This document shows positions 1-11,695 of a stretch of 64,000 nt of DNA, piece after piece. The stretch covers positions 248,001-312,000 of the forward strand of contig SADC01000095.1 in the NCBI GenBank assembly GCA_004194705.1. Reading direction: 5' to 3'. Made by a program: the position numbers and the translations under genes. Every line of letters begins with the position of its first letter. Position 1 is the stretch's first letter. Below the pieces are notes generated by a model that saw only the letters and a program-made list of their open reading frames with translations, searched no databases and was not told the origin of the DNA. The DNA is from Ditylenchus dipsaci (lineage: Eukaryota > Nematoda > Chromadorea > Rhabditida > Anguinidae).

Positions 1-11
1 TGGCCCTTTAA
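1..11. repeat. terminus of a TTAA-flanked MITE cut by the window edge
   Basis: The first bases read TGGCCCT followed by TTAA. This matches the right end of the complete element at 5595-5749, which ends GGCAATGGCCCT then TTAA. The rest of the element lies outside the window. Confidence 0.4.
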
Positions 12-71
12 ACGTTTTGCAGAAAAATGATTGGTTCACAAAATAATTAAATAGAAATGCTGAACCTGCAG

Positions 72-125
72 AAATGGAGATTTTAAAGGATGTTGAAGAA
101 GTGCAACGAAGTGCATTTATGGATC
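72..125 (+). CDS. possible upstream Furry exon
   Basis: A short open stretch follows a CTGCAG acceptor and ends at GTACGT. One frame reads MEILKDVEEVQRSAFMD, which looks like coding sequence. It lies on the same strand and upstream of clear Furry exons. I could not align it convincingly to a particular part of Furry, and the donor could also be four bases further on. Treat it as a candidate only. Confidence 0.25.
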
Positions 126-529
126 GTACGTAAATAAACATCACGTTGATTGATCCTGCACAAGAGTATTAATGAAATTCATCTTATGAAATATTTTCTA
201 AAATAGCAATGGTTTCCAAAAAGAAAAGTCGTCAGCACGGGGTTCCTTTTGGCTGTAGGAACATTCGTAACAAGACAATTTCGTAAGAGCGAACTTTCGT
301 AAGAAACTTTTTCGTAAAAGCGAATTTTCGTAAGAAAGTTTTTCGTAACAGCGAATTTTCGTAAGAAAGTTTTTCGTAACAGCGAATTTTCGTAACAAGC
401 TTTTTCGTAACGCGGTTTTTCAGTAACATTAGTGGTATGTTAAGTTGCTTTTTTTGCTTTTTGATCCTCCTTTGATGTTTCTTATAGCTTCTGTGATGTT
501 TTGACCAAAAATAGTCAAGAAAAAAATGA

Positions 530-610
530 AACAGTCAGAGGGTGGAATCGAACCACTGTGGTGAAAAAATTCATCCATCAACTTACCTACTGCACTACAC
601 ATGCCAGTGA
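530..610 (-). repeat. tRNA-derived SINE-like sequence
   Basis: On the minus strand this reads as a tRNA-like body with a perfect pol III B box, GGTTCGATTCC, and an A-box-like stretch TAGTGCAGTAGGTAAG about 40 bases before it. It does not look like an intact tRNA, because the acceptor stem does not pair well. It is probably the head of a SINE carried inside the surrounding foldback. Confidence 0.5.
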
Positions 611-787
611 TGGGAAATAGCTATGTGTAGTATATAATATATGAATTCTAGCTCGGAGTTTTTCACCATGCTTTTGGGTATTTCTGCTGGTCTCCTAATG
701 GATGAAAAATCTGGGGGTCAAATAATTATCAAAGTTTTCAGTCATATGACCTATGCTTACCGACTTTTGTGCTCATACAGTTAATAG

Positions 788-958
788 TAGGGTTGTACAA
801 TTCTCCGGAATTTCGGAGAATTCTCCGGAGAATTCTCCGAAATTCTCCGGAATTTCCAGTTTTTCCTTATTAAATCCTCCATATACTCGAGAGAATTCTC
901 GGAGAATTCTCCGGAGAATTCTCCGATTTTTATTTTTTCGGAGAATTATACAACCTTA
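788..958. mobile_element. hAT-type MITE, 8-bp duplication GTTAATAG
   Basis: The element begins TAGGGTTGTACAATTC and ends with the inverted form GAATTATACAACCTTA. It is flanked on both sides by GTTAATAG (780-787 and 959-966). The 8-bp duplication and the TAGGGTTG terminus are typical of hAT transposons. The interior is made of overlapping GGAGAATTCTCC palindromes in both arms. It is non-coding and inserted inside the foldback at 235-1207. Confidence 0.85.
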
Positions 959-1515
959 GTTAATAGTCATATAATTAACTGTTCGAAGTGTCAAACAGTG
1001 ACAGAAAGGCCAAAACAGATGAATCAGATGAAATCCTGAATTAGAAAAATTGATTAACACTGAAAAAAATTCGATTATTTCCTCTTACGAAGAAATTCGT
1101 TACGAAATTCGCTGTTACGAAAATGTTTCTTACGAAAGTTCGCTCTTACGAAAGTTCGCTCTTACGAAATTGTCTTGTTACGAAAGTTCCTACAGCCGTT
1201 CCTGCAACTAACATTTTTTAAAACCTATCAGAAAGATGTGCATTGTTTTGTATATATGCCGAAAATGATGAATTGCTTTTAGACCGCCGTGCACACCAAC
1301 ATGGATTATCTTTTTCGGAAGGGGGGGGGGGGGGGGTGGTTCAAATATGCATTTTTCAGGGGTAAACCTACTTTTTCGGAGCAAATTTTATTGCTACTCG
1401 GTTTTAACACCCCCCCCCCCAAAACACTACTCGGTTTCGAAAGCCCAATTACCTAAAGCTTAATTACTTTGCTATTTTTCCAGCCCCTCAATCTTAACCA
1501 AATATTTCCATTTAG

Positions 1516-4500
1516 CTTCCTCAGGTCACAGTCGGTCGATTAGCTACACTCCTGCCTTGCTGCAACAACTATCTCCTCCATGCCAGTCCCTAATGAGCAC
1601 ATCCTCCGGTTCGCCTTCTCACCTTCCTAATACCAAAAAAGGTTTGCTTCGCATTCTTCTCAGCTACACCTGAAACTACCATCACACTTCCAGATACTCG
1701 GCACTCCCTATTAATTGAAAATGGCCAACCAGCTGAAAGCACTCCTATGAATCGCAGCAAAAGTGCCACTATGCTGAAATTGGATGCACAGCCAAATCTA
1801 AGTGAAGAGGAATACATCATTTCTATGAATGCCCTTTGCCAACTCATGTCCATAGCTGTGGCAATGCTCGAGTCATCGGTGGACAATGAGTTTCTGCTGG
1901 CGCTGCACTTGTTAGATAGGTACCACTTCTAATATTGTCCTTTGGCGACTTTAAGTAACAAACTTGTAGGTGTTGAACACAGCTGGTACTGAACGAGCAG
2001 AATGTCTGAATAGACTTGAAAAACGGTGAAGTCAAATATGGAATGGAGCTCTTTTCCAGGACTCGTGGGACTGGTCACCAGAGGTTTGATTTTTATTGGT
2101 TATTTCAAACGTACGAACAAAATGGACGACGAACGCATCATAACAGACCTACTGTATTATATACATAATACTGAAATTGTAGACCTGGGTTGCAACAAAA
2201 ACACTTTCCTGTATTCGTAGCGCGCTGGACTACAGTTTAAACAATGTGCTAAAAATAGATTGCCGTATTTTCTATGAATAGCCTCCCCCTCCTCTGTAGA
2301 TGCATAGTTTTCGCAAGACACATTACCAAGTCTTTATAAGACTAGTTCTGGTTATTGTAGTCGTTGCCAGATTAGTAGCCATTGGGCCCAGCCAACAATC
2401 ACCAAATAAAATAGTGAAATATATTTTGTAGACCAAGTCTGAGGAGAAGGGGGGCTATTATAGAGCAGGGAGCGTTTTTAGAGGAAATACGGTGAATGCT
2501 CGGAGGCATAAATTAATGCTGCATTTTGATTTGACCCGAAAAAGAAAACAAAGCAAATAATAATCAAGGCAAAAATTATGTAGTTTTTCAAAAAAATTTC
2601 AAATTTAGGTATAGTGTTTCCAACTGGATATGAACCGACCATTTCCATCCTGACCAAATGCATCAAATTCTTGAACCATCCAATCATTGGACCAACCAAC
2701 AGTATTGCGCTCATAGTGGTGTCCATCCTACCACATTGCTTGTCTAGCTATGAATCGCCCAGTCAATTGTGTTGTGCGGCTGCACAGGCTATTTCCGATG
2801 TATGCCTGGATTTTCACTTTAAAATCGTCATCTTATTTATGCTTCCGTTTTCAGCATTGCAAAGCGAAACTCTCGGATTGTCTAACCATGATTCCACTGA
2901 TTGTCTTTCGAACTCTGACCATCCATTGCATAACTTGGCTACGGTAAATTTGCTATAAAATGTCTAAAAAGTAGCTGGAGTTTGTTACAATCAGATAAAT
3001 GTCGAATCAATTAAAATTTTCGTTCTTTTTTCTGAAGGTTTTTTCGATTACAAAATTGAGTAATCGTGGACTCGTAAGCGGTTTTTAAATAACTTTTCGG
3101 CGGATTATTTTTTTAGTTGGCCTTTTTCATCAGATTTAGAAGCATTGTAAAGCACATTCATTTCGTCACGTCTATACAGTCACTTTGATATTTTATTCAA
3201 GTATGTGCAGTCAACAAAATTACATAGCCAAAAATTAACAACTTCCACTTTTTTTCTGAAATTGAATAAAATAATCGTATAGTGTTTTGGGGCAAGTAGC
3301 ATACAACAGTATTATCAAAAAAGTTTTCAATTCACCTAATTTCGCTTACACCATTTGGAGTAGCAGACTAAAATTAAAAAAAAAGTTCCATCATAACTCA
3401 TTAAATCTTGTTAACAACTTTTTTGTTCAATCGAATGTTTTGAGATGATGGACCAATACAAGGATCTCTCATTTCCACGAGATCGCTTTCAGTGGACCAA
3501 ATGTGTGGTAAGTCGACATATATTTACATTAAATGTTTTTTGCACAAAAAAGATTCATCTCAGGTCAATTATCTGATTGACGCTTTTAACCCAAATGTCA
3601 TCCAGTTGATCGTGTTTATCACAGAAGTAAGTTTGGTTTCATTCTCAAACTTTGACGTTATTAAACACTATGCTACTAAATCAAATGGAGTTTTGTTATG
3701 ACCAAATTTACTCGAGTTTTTTTTCTTGGTCACCCTATTTTTTTGCAAACGATTTTTTAATTTTTTGAACTTAGATTTAGTTCTAGAGCCCGGTTGGTCA
3801 GGGCCTATTAAGAAGGTTCAAACGAGTAGGTTTTAAAAACTCTTTTCTAAAAACCAAGAAAAAATTGCGAAAAAATCAACAAGGAGAAGAAAGCAAAAAG
3901 CCCCTAATAAGGAAATAGGGCCGAACTTTTTTAAATTACAATTTGACGGCCCCTTAATCTTTCTTCAATAAAGTGCGCAACAATCTCTGGATACGCACAC
4001 AATTTCGGAATATTTATGACAGTGTTTTCCTTTGTGCATTGGCCCTGTGCACCCTTTTTACGACCCTTTTCTCTCAATCAAAACCATATACCGGCATTTG
4101 AATGAAGTCATTACTAGGGTAGATGAAGGAAAGGAAGATCTAGTAGCAATACAATATTCTCTCCACCATAATTGGCGAATATATATGGACATTAACTGTA
4201 TGTATAACAGGCATCAACACTCTGCAAACACAGCCATAAAAATAGCAACAGTAGCAGCAATAATTTTTGAGTGGAAGACAATAGCTTTGTGTTGGTGATA
4301 TGCCGCCGCCCAGGCTGCCACTCAATCACTTTAATTGACCTTTTGAAAAGGCTAAAATGACTCTATTTAACAATACTTGGCAACAAAACAATTACATAGC
4401 GTTACAAAACAATCTCAGTTACAGCTCATATTCGAGTTGGAGTCAAGTTGGACTCCCAGTTGGGAGTCACAATCATACCTGCACTCTCATCAAAATTTTA

Positions 4501-5968
4501 ATAAGCGCTTGAAAAAATTAACAAAAAAGATAAACATAAAACTTTATAATTATGTGTATTACGCCATAACTTCTTGAATAGTAAAATGGTGAGATCGACC
4601 TAAAAGAGGTTTTAACAAAGTCTATTGCAGATGTTGGAGAGAAGTGCTGCTAGCATGCACATATACCTGCTTAACATGATCAACTTATTTGTAAGTTATG
4701 GAGATCTCAGCGACTCTTCGCCGGTTCCTTAAATGCCCAGGTGAGTTTTTTGTGATAACAACGTTTCAGGCACTTGCGAGTTCTAAAACTCCTTTTTTTC
4801 ACAAGTAACATGTTTGATTGTGTCAGGGTCTCTGAGGCTTATATTATAATTTTGAATTTAACTATGAAATTATCTTCAGCACCAAAAAGTGCAATAAGTA
4901 AAGATCGAAATAACATATTTTGCTCAAATACCCTAAAACTGATTAAATGAATCGATCAATTCTAAGTATATAATGTTAAACTCGTTTTATTCCTATTTCA
5001 AGGAAAATATCATATTTGGTAAAGGAGGGGGTGGTTTGAAATCTGTTAAGGAGATAGTCTCGACACGAAAGAATTATACCAAGCTTTTTTATTTTTTGGA
5101 CGTGACTTAGTGCCCTAATTTGTCGACAACTCGTTGTTGCGAAGTAAGACAAACTTGTGCAGAACTAAAAGTTAGATTAATATCATCAATATTAGAATTT
5201 CAAAATTCTTTCTTATATTAAAAATTTAAACGGAAAAAAGGAAAAACCCACCGAAAAAAGATTGATTAGTCTTTTATTGCATTTCGATTTTTGGTGCATT
5301 TTTTAAAGGAATTTTGAAATTCCGATATTGATGATGTTCATCCAACTTTAATTCTGCACATATTTGTCTGACATCACAACAACGAGTGTCGACAAATTAG
5401 GGCTCTACTGACACGTTTAAAAAACAAAAACTTGGATTTATCCTTTCGTGTCGAGACTATCTCCTTAACATCTTTCACCCTCCCTTTAAATATGATATAG
5501 ATTTTGCTCTCATTTTTCAAAAATTTGTCGTCAAAACTACGATTTTTAACCATTAATTATCGCATGACTGTTTATAAAAGCAAATTAATATTAAAGGGCC
5601 ATTGCCGTCTCCGGCAACGGTTGTCCCCCGCCAATTCAAATTTTTTTCTTTATCGTTGGATTTACATACGAATTTTTCAACTGGGTTCTAACAAAACCAT
5701 ACCTAAAATTGAATTGGCGGTACAATTCAAAACAGGTGGCAATGGCCCTTTAAAGGCAGAATTAGATGTGTCTCAAGATTAACTTATTTTAAGGTCATCA
5801 GAGTGATCTCCAAGCACATCCAAGGTGTCAATAGGTTGGAATTTATGCCACCACACACAAACATTATACTCCTCCAAAATTATTTACAGTCGAGAAGCTT
5901 CGAGGATCCTTAAATCTTTTGTAGACCAGTGGAATGCTATTAGTGTTACGCAAGTGTCGCACACTGAG
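1516..5968 (+). CDS. fry: Furry (FRY) exons, proximal block
   Basis: Furry is a very large scaffold protein that activates NDR/LATS-type kinases and controls cell shape and polarity. Exons read here: 1516-1641, 1664-1919, 1970-about 2090, 2609-2799, 2855-2943, about 3447-3509, 3564-3626, 4631-4740, 5804-5834 and 5890-5968. Residues such as NEFLLALHLLD, ERAECLNRLEK, WSSFPGLVGLV, YEPTISIL and VNYLIDAFNPNVIQ line up in order with the C-terminal half of animal Furry as I remember it. Introns are as short as about 50 bases. Five places need a one-base correction or an odd splice (near 1641, 1919-1970, 2020-2025, 2943-3447 and 4724-4734), so some boundaries are approximate. One or more exons between 5968 and 8100 are probably missing, because the phases do not match. 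Confidence 0.8.
2262..2493. mobile_element. CCGTATTTTC-family MITE
   Basis: The inverted ends are CCGTATTTTCTATGAATAG and the complementary ATAGAGCAGG...GAGGAAATACGG. This is one of eight or nine copies of a non-coding family with ends TACCGTATTTTCTC. It lies in the Furry intron between about 2090 and 2609. Confidence 0.6.
5008..5498. mobile_element. foldback element in a Furry intron
   Basis: The left arm runs from ATCATATTTGGTAAAGGAGG through GGAGATAGTCTCGACACGAA. The right arm, ending at about 5498, is its reverse complement (TTCGTGTCGAGACTATCTCC ... CCCTTTAAATATGAT). The arms pair with gaps over roughly 200 bases each. No protein-coding signal and no clear target duplication were seen. 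Confidence 0.65.
5595..5749. mobile_element. TTAA-flanked MITE
   Basis: The element is AGGGCCATTGCC ... GGCAATGGCCCT and is flanked by TTAA on each side (5591-5594 and 5750-5753). A TTAA target is characteristic of piggyBac-type transposases. The interior shares the block TTTCTAACAAAACC with other TTAA-type repeats at 33.2 kb and 61.4 kb. Confidence 0.75.
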
Positions 5969-6046
5969 GTTAGTTTATTGAAAACTTTTATGTGAAAATT
6001 TTGCAACCGTAAAAAATAGCTGGCCCTAGTCTTAATAAAAAATGAC

Positions 6047-6241
6047 CCTACTAGCAAATGGCAATGGCCCTTTAATTAAAAGCACCCAAATTTATGTCCA
6101 GACCCAGAAAATATTAGTCACAACTTCCGTACGCTGTCCTACCCCGAGCCTAAGAGCTAAGCCTAAACTTGTTATTTGCAAGGGTAGTTACAGTAATTTT
6201 TATAAGGTCTGACTCTTGTGTATAGAGGGGTATTCGCTAAT
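6047..6241. mobile_element. degenerate copy of the CGCTAGTAGCG MITE family
   Basis: The ends are CCCTACTAGCAAA and GAGGGGTATTCGCTAA. The interior CACAACTTCCGTACGCTG ... CTAAGCCTAAACTTG is shared with copies at 54.8, 59.3 and 63.7 kb. A terminus of the TTAA family (GGCAATGGCCCTTTAA) sits inside it, so the copy has been rearranged or invaded. Confidence 0.55.
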
Positions 6242-8099
6242 TCAAAGAGCAATGAGCACTGCAAAGCTCGGAGCTCCCATATTTTTAAACTTAGAATAGT
6301 CAGGTACTTTTAATTTTTTAAAGTCTTCTTGGCATTGTTTTTGGAACATTTTTTAAAACTTTATTAAAAACTTGCAAAAACGAAAGTTTCAAACCACTTG
6401 AGGTGGCTTTGTCTGAGGAGAAGTATTATATATATTTTTACAGCCCAAATTGAAGTTTCTATCACCTTTTGTGATAACAACTTGCTATTAGCAAAACATT
6501 ATCTTACGGAGTGTAATCAACTTAATGTATTTTCGAGGATGCACTTCGGATAGTAAATTTGTTAAAGCAACGAAATAGCTATTTAGGACTGTTACTGGCA
6601 TTTTTTTTAACAAAAAAACAGGAGGTTTTAATCAAAAAGCTATGAAATTTCAATCCAAAATCGTGAGGTTTCAACTTTGCAAAAGTGATAAAGTTATGAA
6701 AATTTTCGAAACCCAGCAGACAATAATATTGGAATATTTTTACATGACTATTTATCTGATTGCCGACTATATGTATTTTCAACGCTAAACTTCATAAAAG
6801 AGGCTACAGTTGTTAGTTACCTGTAACTGTTTTCCGACTGTTTTAGTTACCAAAAATTTTCATTTATACATTCCCCCAATCTAAACCACTCAATCAGGCT
6901 GCAATAAGACAATTCATATAAAAACATTTGTTTTGAGATAAAATCGCCGCCTCAACTGGCAATCATAATAGTAGTAGTGAAAGCAATTGTCTTACTCAAA
7001 GGAGTTGCCTACTACCTGCATAAATAATTTAATCCATGGCCAGGCAGTGTTCCTGCCCAATCGTCTGCATGCACTACCACAAAGACAGGCACAATTTAAG
7101 GGATTAATCCAGAGATTAGTGAGTCTTGGTTAATTCCAGTAGGAAACGTGTGGGGTAAAATTAGTAATGTGTAAAATATGCTTTCTTTTGCAGTCCATAA
7201 AAGCTTTTTTTGCCGAAAATGACATAATCCCCAGAACAATAATAACAGTGGCAGTGGTTTAGCTGCTCACACACAAATGGGGTGAAATTTGAGAGGTTTG
7301 GGGATTTGGAAAACAGATGCCACTTGACTACCATGACTAAATTAAATAAATATTTCTTGGAGATGGAATAAGGAACAATCGAAAATTTCATTGCTATGAC
7401 TAATTGACTGTGAAGTAACAGAACAAGAAATTTTACGGTAACGGGCACTGACGGGACCTGCCACAAAAGCAAGTCGTCTAGGATTACTTTATATATCTCG
7501 AAAAATTATCTGGATGAGTTTCACAAAATTTAGATTAAAAATTTTGGGCTCTGGTGTCCTTATATTATGCGCAGAGATGAATAAATTGGATAATCTTTTT
7601 CTGGCTTGTGAAAGTGACATACCTGAATTTCGATCGCTCTGCGGTCGGATAAATTTTCACAAAAATGAGATTGGATACATTTTTTCAAATTTTAATAGCG
7701 CAGCTTGTACAACCAAAAATTTTAGATATGTTGTTTAATTGCGTGAGTTTGGTCTATTGACATCGTTCTTCTATAGTTCGATAATTGATTCATTCGAGTA
7801 AAACTTGAAGGTGTTTGACAATTCACTTTCTTCAACACTTTTCCAACCATAAAATTTCAATCATCAACTTCAAAGGTTTTTAACCAAATTTTTAACTAAT
7901 TCACATCGAGCTCATATATTCTTTGGATGCCAAGAAGACATGAAAATAATGATGGTTTATTAGCTGGGCTAATTCGACTAATTGGTATTAACCAAAGAAA
8001 AGCACAAAACACAAAATTTATATTAAATTTAGCGTGGGTTGAGTATTGGAATTTAGTTATGCACCGACCAGCGCAAACCCAATTTCGAGCTGTATGTAG
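6242..8099. other. intron sequence with no recognised gene
   Basis: The sequence is AT-rich and contains only short open frames that resemble nothing I recognise. A small Furry exon may be hidden here, because the phase of the exon ending at 5968 does not match the one starting at 8100. Confidence 0.4.
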
Positions 8100-11000
8100 A
8101 GAAGAACATCGCCTCTGCTTCTTCTATTGCTACTGCTACAAATCCTATGAACGGTGGCAATACAAGTGGAGGTGGTGGTGGAAGCAGCCCTCAAACACCT
8201 AGAAAAGCTAATCCGAGTGCTACTCCAGCTGCTTCAAGTGTCAATCAAACTGATAGTTTGAAGAGGCAGAGCAATAGTGTTGGACAGGTAAATACGCTTA
8301 TTTTGGTAAAATGGACCCATCAGATGGCCATATTTATAAACTGGTTTGATACATTGTTTTGAACGCCCTCCCCAGACTCTCGCGAGACACGAGACACTTC
8401 TTGCGAGACAAAAAATGTGTCTCGCGAGACAAGGTCACGTAACATGTCTCGCAAAACATGGTGCTTTTTGTCTCGCGAGACAGACAGACCTGCGAGACAA
8501 AATTATTTTCAGCCAAAAAAATAGCGAAAAATAGCCAAAAAAATTCACACGAAGAGTGCATGAATTAAGTGGAAAATAAATGATAAAGGCGACAAACAGC
8601 CACACAACAACCAAAAATCGACTGATTGAACACTTGAGCAATAATATATAATTGTCTCGCGAGTCCTTCTGTCTCGCGAGACGAGGCAACTTTGTCTCGC
8701 GAGACACCTAACGTGTCTCGCGAGACATATCTGTTATGTGACTCTGTCTCGCGAGACAAAAAACGTGTCTCGAGTAGTTTTGTCTCGTGTCTCGCGGGAG
8801 TCTGGGAGGGGCTGAACTGAAATCGTTTTGCCTCAGCAACAATTTTATTTAAATTAAAAAATATACCGCTGCGTTTTCGTTTCTCTTATACAGTCTACTC
8901 ATAATAAACGGGCACCCTTGGTGACCAGCCTGGACTGCCGGTTAATCGGTGGTAAAGATTGCTGGCCAGCCAGATCAGCCTTTTCACGGTGCCGTTTATC
9001 GAGGGTGGTCTGGATATCTTATTTTGTAAAACCTGATTATTTAATAATTTGACTATCTATATGTAATTTCTAAGGATCTTTGATATGGATGTAATAGCTA
9101 TCACGTCATGCAATTTTCAGTCTAAGGTTCGGGAACGCCTGGTCAGTTTGCTAACTGCTTCGGGTCTGCGTGTTGGTTTGCCCAAGAGCTCTTCGGTTTG
9201 TTTTTTTATTCCTTTAGTTACTGATTCATTTGGTTCACAATCTCCAGGTCATTTTCTCTCAATCAACCAGTGACCTACACCAGGACTCTCAGAATGCTAT
9301 GGCCGGGTGTATGTCCGCCAACAACATGCAAACTGGGGCCAGCAATTCAGCCTACAGTTCCAGTGAGAAGGTTTCCCACCAAGATGACACCTTGGAGGCC
9401 TTGTCGAGCTCTTCTCACATTGGTGGTTGTCAAACTGGCGAGCGCTCATCCATCACCACTGACTCTTTCCCACGAGTCTTTAAGGAATTTGACTTTCTCG
9501 AAGCTGAACATGATTCTATCAGGTGGGACTCTATAAAATGCTGATACTTTAATTTATTTTATTTTCTTATTTCAGTGAGTCCACAGACTCCTGCTTCAAC
9601 TGGCTATCCACAATGCGGTCACCCAGGTGTGGAGTCAGTCATGCAGATGGAGAAGAAGGTGATGAAAACGCTGGAGACGAACATGAAGACGATTTCTTAC
9701 ACCCTGAGGATGGTGATTACTACGAGGAAGATGACGCGTAAGTGACCTTCTCTATTTTTTTTTAAATTCTTCAATCTTTTCGCATAAAAAATTGTTACGT
9801 GAATAATTAGCGCGCACACTGAAGTCTACCAAGAAGCTAAAAGTTGTAATGTTGAAATATTTTCGACGGGCTTTGTTTATCAAATATTTACTACAAGGGA
9901 ACCTATCAAAGATAATGTTAGGATAATTACTGACATTTTCTAAATGCGGAACGAGTGTGGACGACAAAAAGAGATATCTTACCGAATTTTAACTACCGGC
10001 TTTCCATTAAAAGTTTCGGCGCAGCTAGCGAATACCTCTCCCAAAAATTTGACCGCCCCAAAATCACTGTAACTACTCTTTTTTAGGCTTAGGAGTAGTT
10101 CAGCATATGTTAGCCAGGACTAAGAAATGTCTTGCGCACTTTTTCCGGGGTATATGTCTAATATTTAGGTACTTATTACTTAAGTTTTAAAAGGAAATAT
10201 TTTTGAGAGGGGCATTTGCTACTAGGGTCAAAGTTTTGAGTATGACCATCAACCTCAAAGCTTCAGATTTTTTCGTCACAAGATAACCAGTAGAAGATTA
10301 GTTTTTCAGTCTGTCAAAAATCGGTTTTGGACATATTTGTGCAGAAACCAGTTTTGAAGGCCAAAACTTTACTCATAAGCCTCATTGTAAAAACCGAAAT
10401 CGTCAGCGTCAATTTCAGTGGTTCCAATGGTGGTCATTCGGGTGCAGGTGGCAATAGTGGCATGAACAAGGATGATGAACCTGCCACACTTCGTAAGTTA
10501 CTCATCAAGCAAATGCACAACTAAAATAATCTGCTTTTCAGGTTCCAAAGTAGCCCTAAGAAGTGGTCGAGTGTTCAATGTGAAGCCAAGAAGACCTTTA
10601 AGCCGAGCTAGTCGTGCCAGTGACAGCAACGACATCTCCTCTGATCGAACGCCCATCCAATCAGAGAAGTCTATGCACAGTGATGACAGCTGTCCATCCT
10701 GCCCTGTTTCTGAAGAAGACGAGGAAGAAGACATTGGTGAGGAGGATGAAGAGGAGCTTGACGAACCAACTGTGTCCACCAGCCATGTCCACTCAAATTC
10801 CAAAGAGAAACCCAAAGCCAAGGCATCGAGCACACGTGGAAAAACTGTGCAGCAAGCTCAAAAAGTCAGTAACAAGCAAAGTGGTGTGCAGATGAGAGCT
10901 GCATCACAAACATCGTCCATATCGCCAGCCCATTCTAATAATAGACAACCAGCTGGCACTGAAGATTCTTTGATGGAAACTGCCTCATCCATACAGTGCA

Positions 11001-11110
11001 GATCAGAATTTTCAGCAAGGAATAGAATGGCCTTTTCGCCAGTGTCTTCGGTGGTCTCCAGTGGCAAAATGCCCATATATTTGGAGTGCAATCATCACAC
11101 TTCTGGGCAG
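8100..11110 (+). CDS. fry: Furry (FRY) exons, middle block
   Basis: Exons: 8100-8287 (Ser/Gly/Thr-rich linker), 9121-9195, 9248-9522, 9576-9737, 10419-10492 and 10542-11110. All junctions within this block are GT-AG and keep frame. VRERLVSLLTASGLRVGLPK followed by VIFSQSTSDL matches a conserved Furry segment. FPRVFKEFDFLEAE and SESTDSCFNWLSTMRSPR match the next conserved segment (RVF-DFDFLD ... DNFNW in vertebrates). The last exon is low-complexity: a basic stretch (RSGRVFNVKPRRPLSRASR), an acidic run EEDEEEDIGEEDEEELDE and a Ser-rich tail. The 8288-9120 intron contains the CGCG-palindrome foldback, and intron 10493-10541 is only 49 bases. Confidence 0.9.
8366..8811. mobile_element. foldback with arrays of TCTCGCGAGA palindromes
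   Basis: The ends are CCCTCCCCAGACTCTCGCGA and the inverted CGCGGGAGTCTGGGAGGGG. Both arms are built from TGTCTCGCGAGACA units; I count seven perfect TCTCGCGAGA copies plus several with one or two changes. The central 150 bases are unique and AT-rich. It lies wholly in a Furry intron. No convincing target duplication was seen. TCTCGCGAGA is known in vertebrates as a promoter motif bound by BANP; any such role here is unproven. Confidence 0.8.
10019..10228. mobile_element. CGCTAGTAGCG-family MITE in a Furry intron
   Basis: The left end is GGCGCAGCTAGCGAATACC and the right end is GAGAGGGGCATTTGCTACTAG, which is its inverted, diverged form. Internal blocks (TTTTTAGGCTTAGGAG, GCGCACTTTTTCCGGGG) match the copies at 54.8 and 59.3 kb. 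It is older and more diverged than the copy at 59251. Confidence 0.6.
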
Positions 11111-11695
11111 GTACGTGTTTCTAGCATGAGAAAATTTTTACGGGGTAAATAAATTAGTGAAACCTACCACAAAATTTGTTTGTTCTGCTGAAGATACACA
11201 CCCGAGATACACACCTCTTTTCAATGCATGAGACGGGTTAAGCTACACACCGCATTCTGTTAATTTGCTGTGGTACTCTTGGGGAAAAATATTTTGGAAA
11301 ATTTCAGCCTGGGGTCTTTAGTAAACTGAGTGCGCTTGTAGTTTTGGTTGAGTGAGAATGTATTTTTGGTGAAATTTCATTTTGTACAAAATTACTCTGC
11401 AAAAATTTCTTTTCAAAATAAATACAAGAGCAATTTCTCCGTATGTTCGACTAGTTGTTTTAGAATAAAAATCGGGGCTCTTCTTTCCAAAACTTATTGC
11501 GGATTTTTTTATTCAAAAAGTAAATGTATGATGGAATCATGAGGTAGTAAGGGTCAACTTTTTGCTTACTTTTTGATTCCTTGGCAACTGATGGCTGAAA
11601 ATGAATCTGGCGTTAGAATTAAGAATTTGCTTCAAATTGGCCAGAGTATGATTGTATACCCTAGGTATAAACAATACCCTCGGTATAAAGGCATT

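Larger units (their letters stand above)
235..1207. mobile_element. foldback element with TTCGTAA-repeat arms
   Basis: The left arm (about 242-428) is a run of variants of TTCGTAAGAGCGAA, and the right arm (about 1082-1206) is its reverse complement. The outer ends share GGCTGTAGGAAC and then CGTAACAAGACAATTTCG in inverted orientation. The interior carries a tRNA-derived sequence (530-610) and a younger hAT-type MITE (788-958). No coding capacity was seen. It lies in a Furry intron if the exon at 72-125 is real. Confidence 0.7.

Noticed and set aside
242..430. Regular repeats that could suggest a CRISPR array
   Set aside because: Units are contiguous variants without unique spacers, they form inverted arms, and the sequence is from an animal genome.
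4691..4710. A 20-base GT-AG interval in Furry that looks like a second tiny intron
   Set aside because: Reading through it gives VSYGDLSDSSPV, which aligns with the Furry segment containing IDLSAAPV. The apparent intron is therefore more likely coding, followed by a one-base break.
7161..7738. Open frames of about 100 and 74 residues in a Furry intron
   Set aside because: No recognisable similarity, no supporting splice sites in the right phase, and AT-rich codons typical of chance frames.
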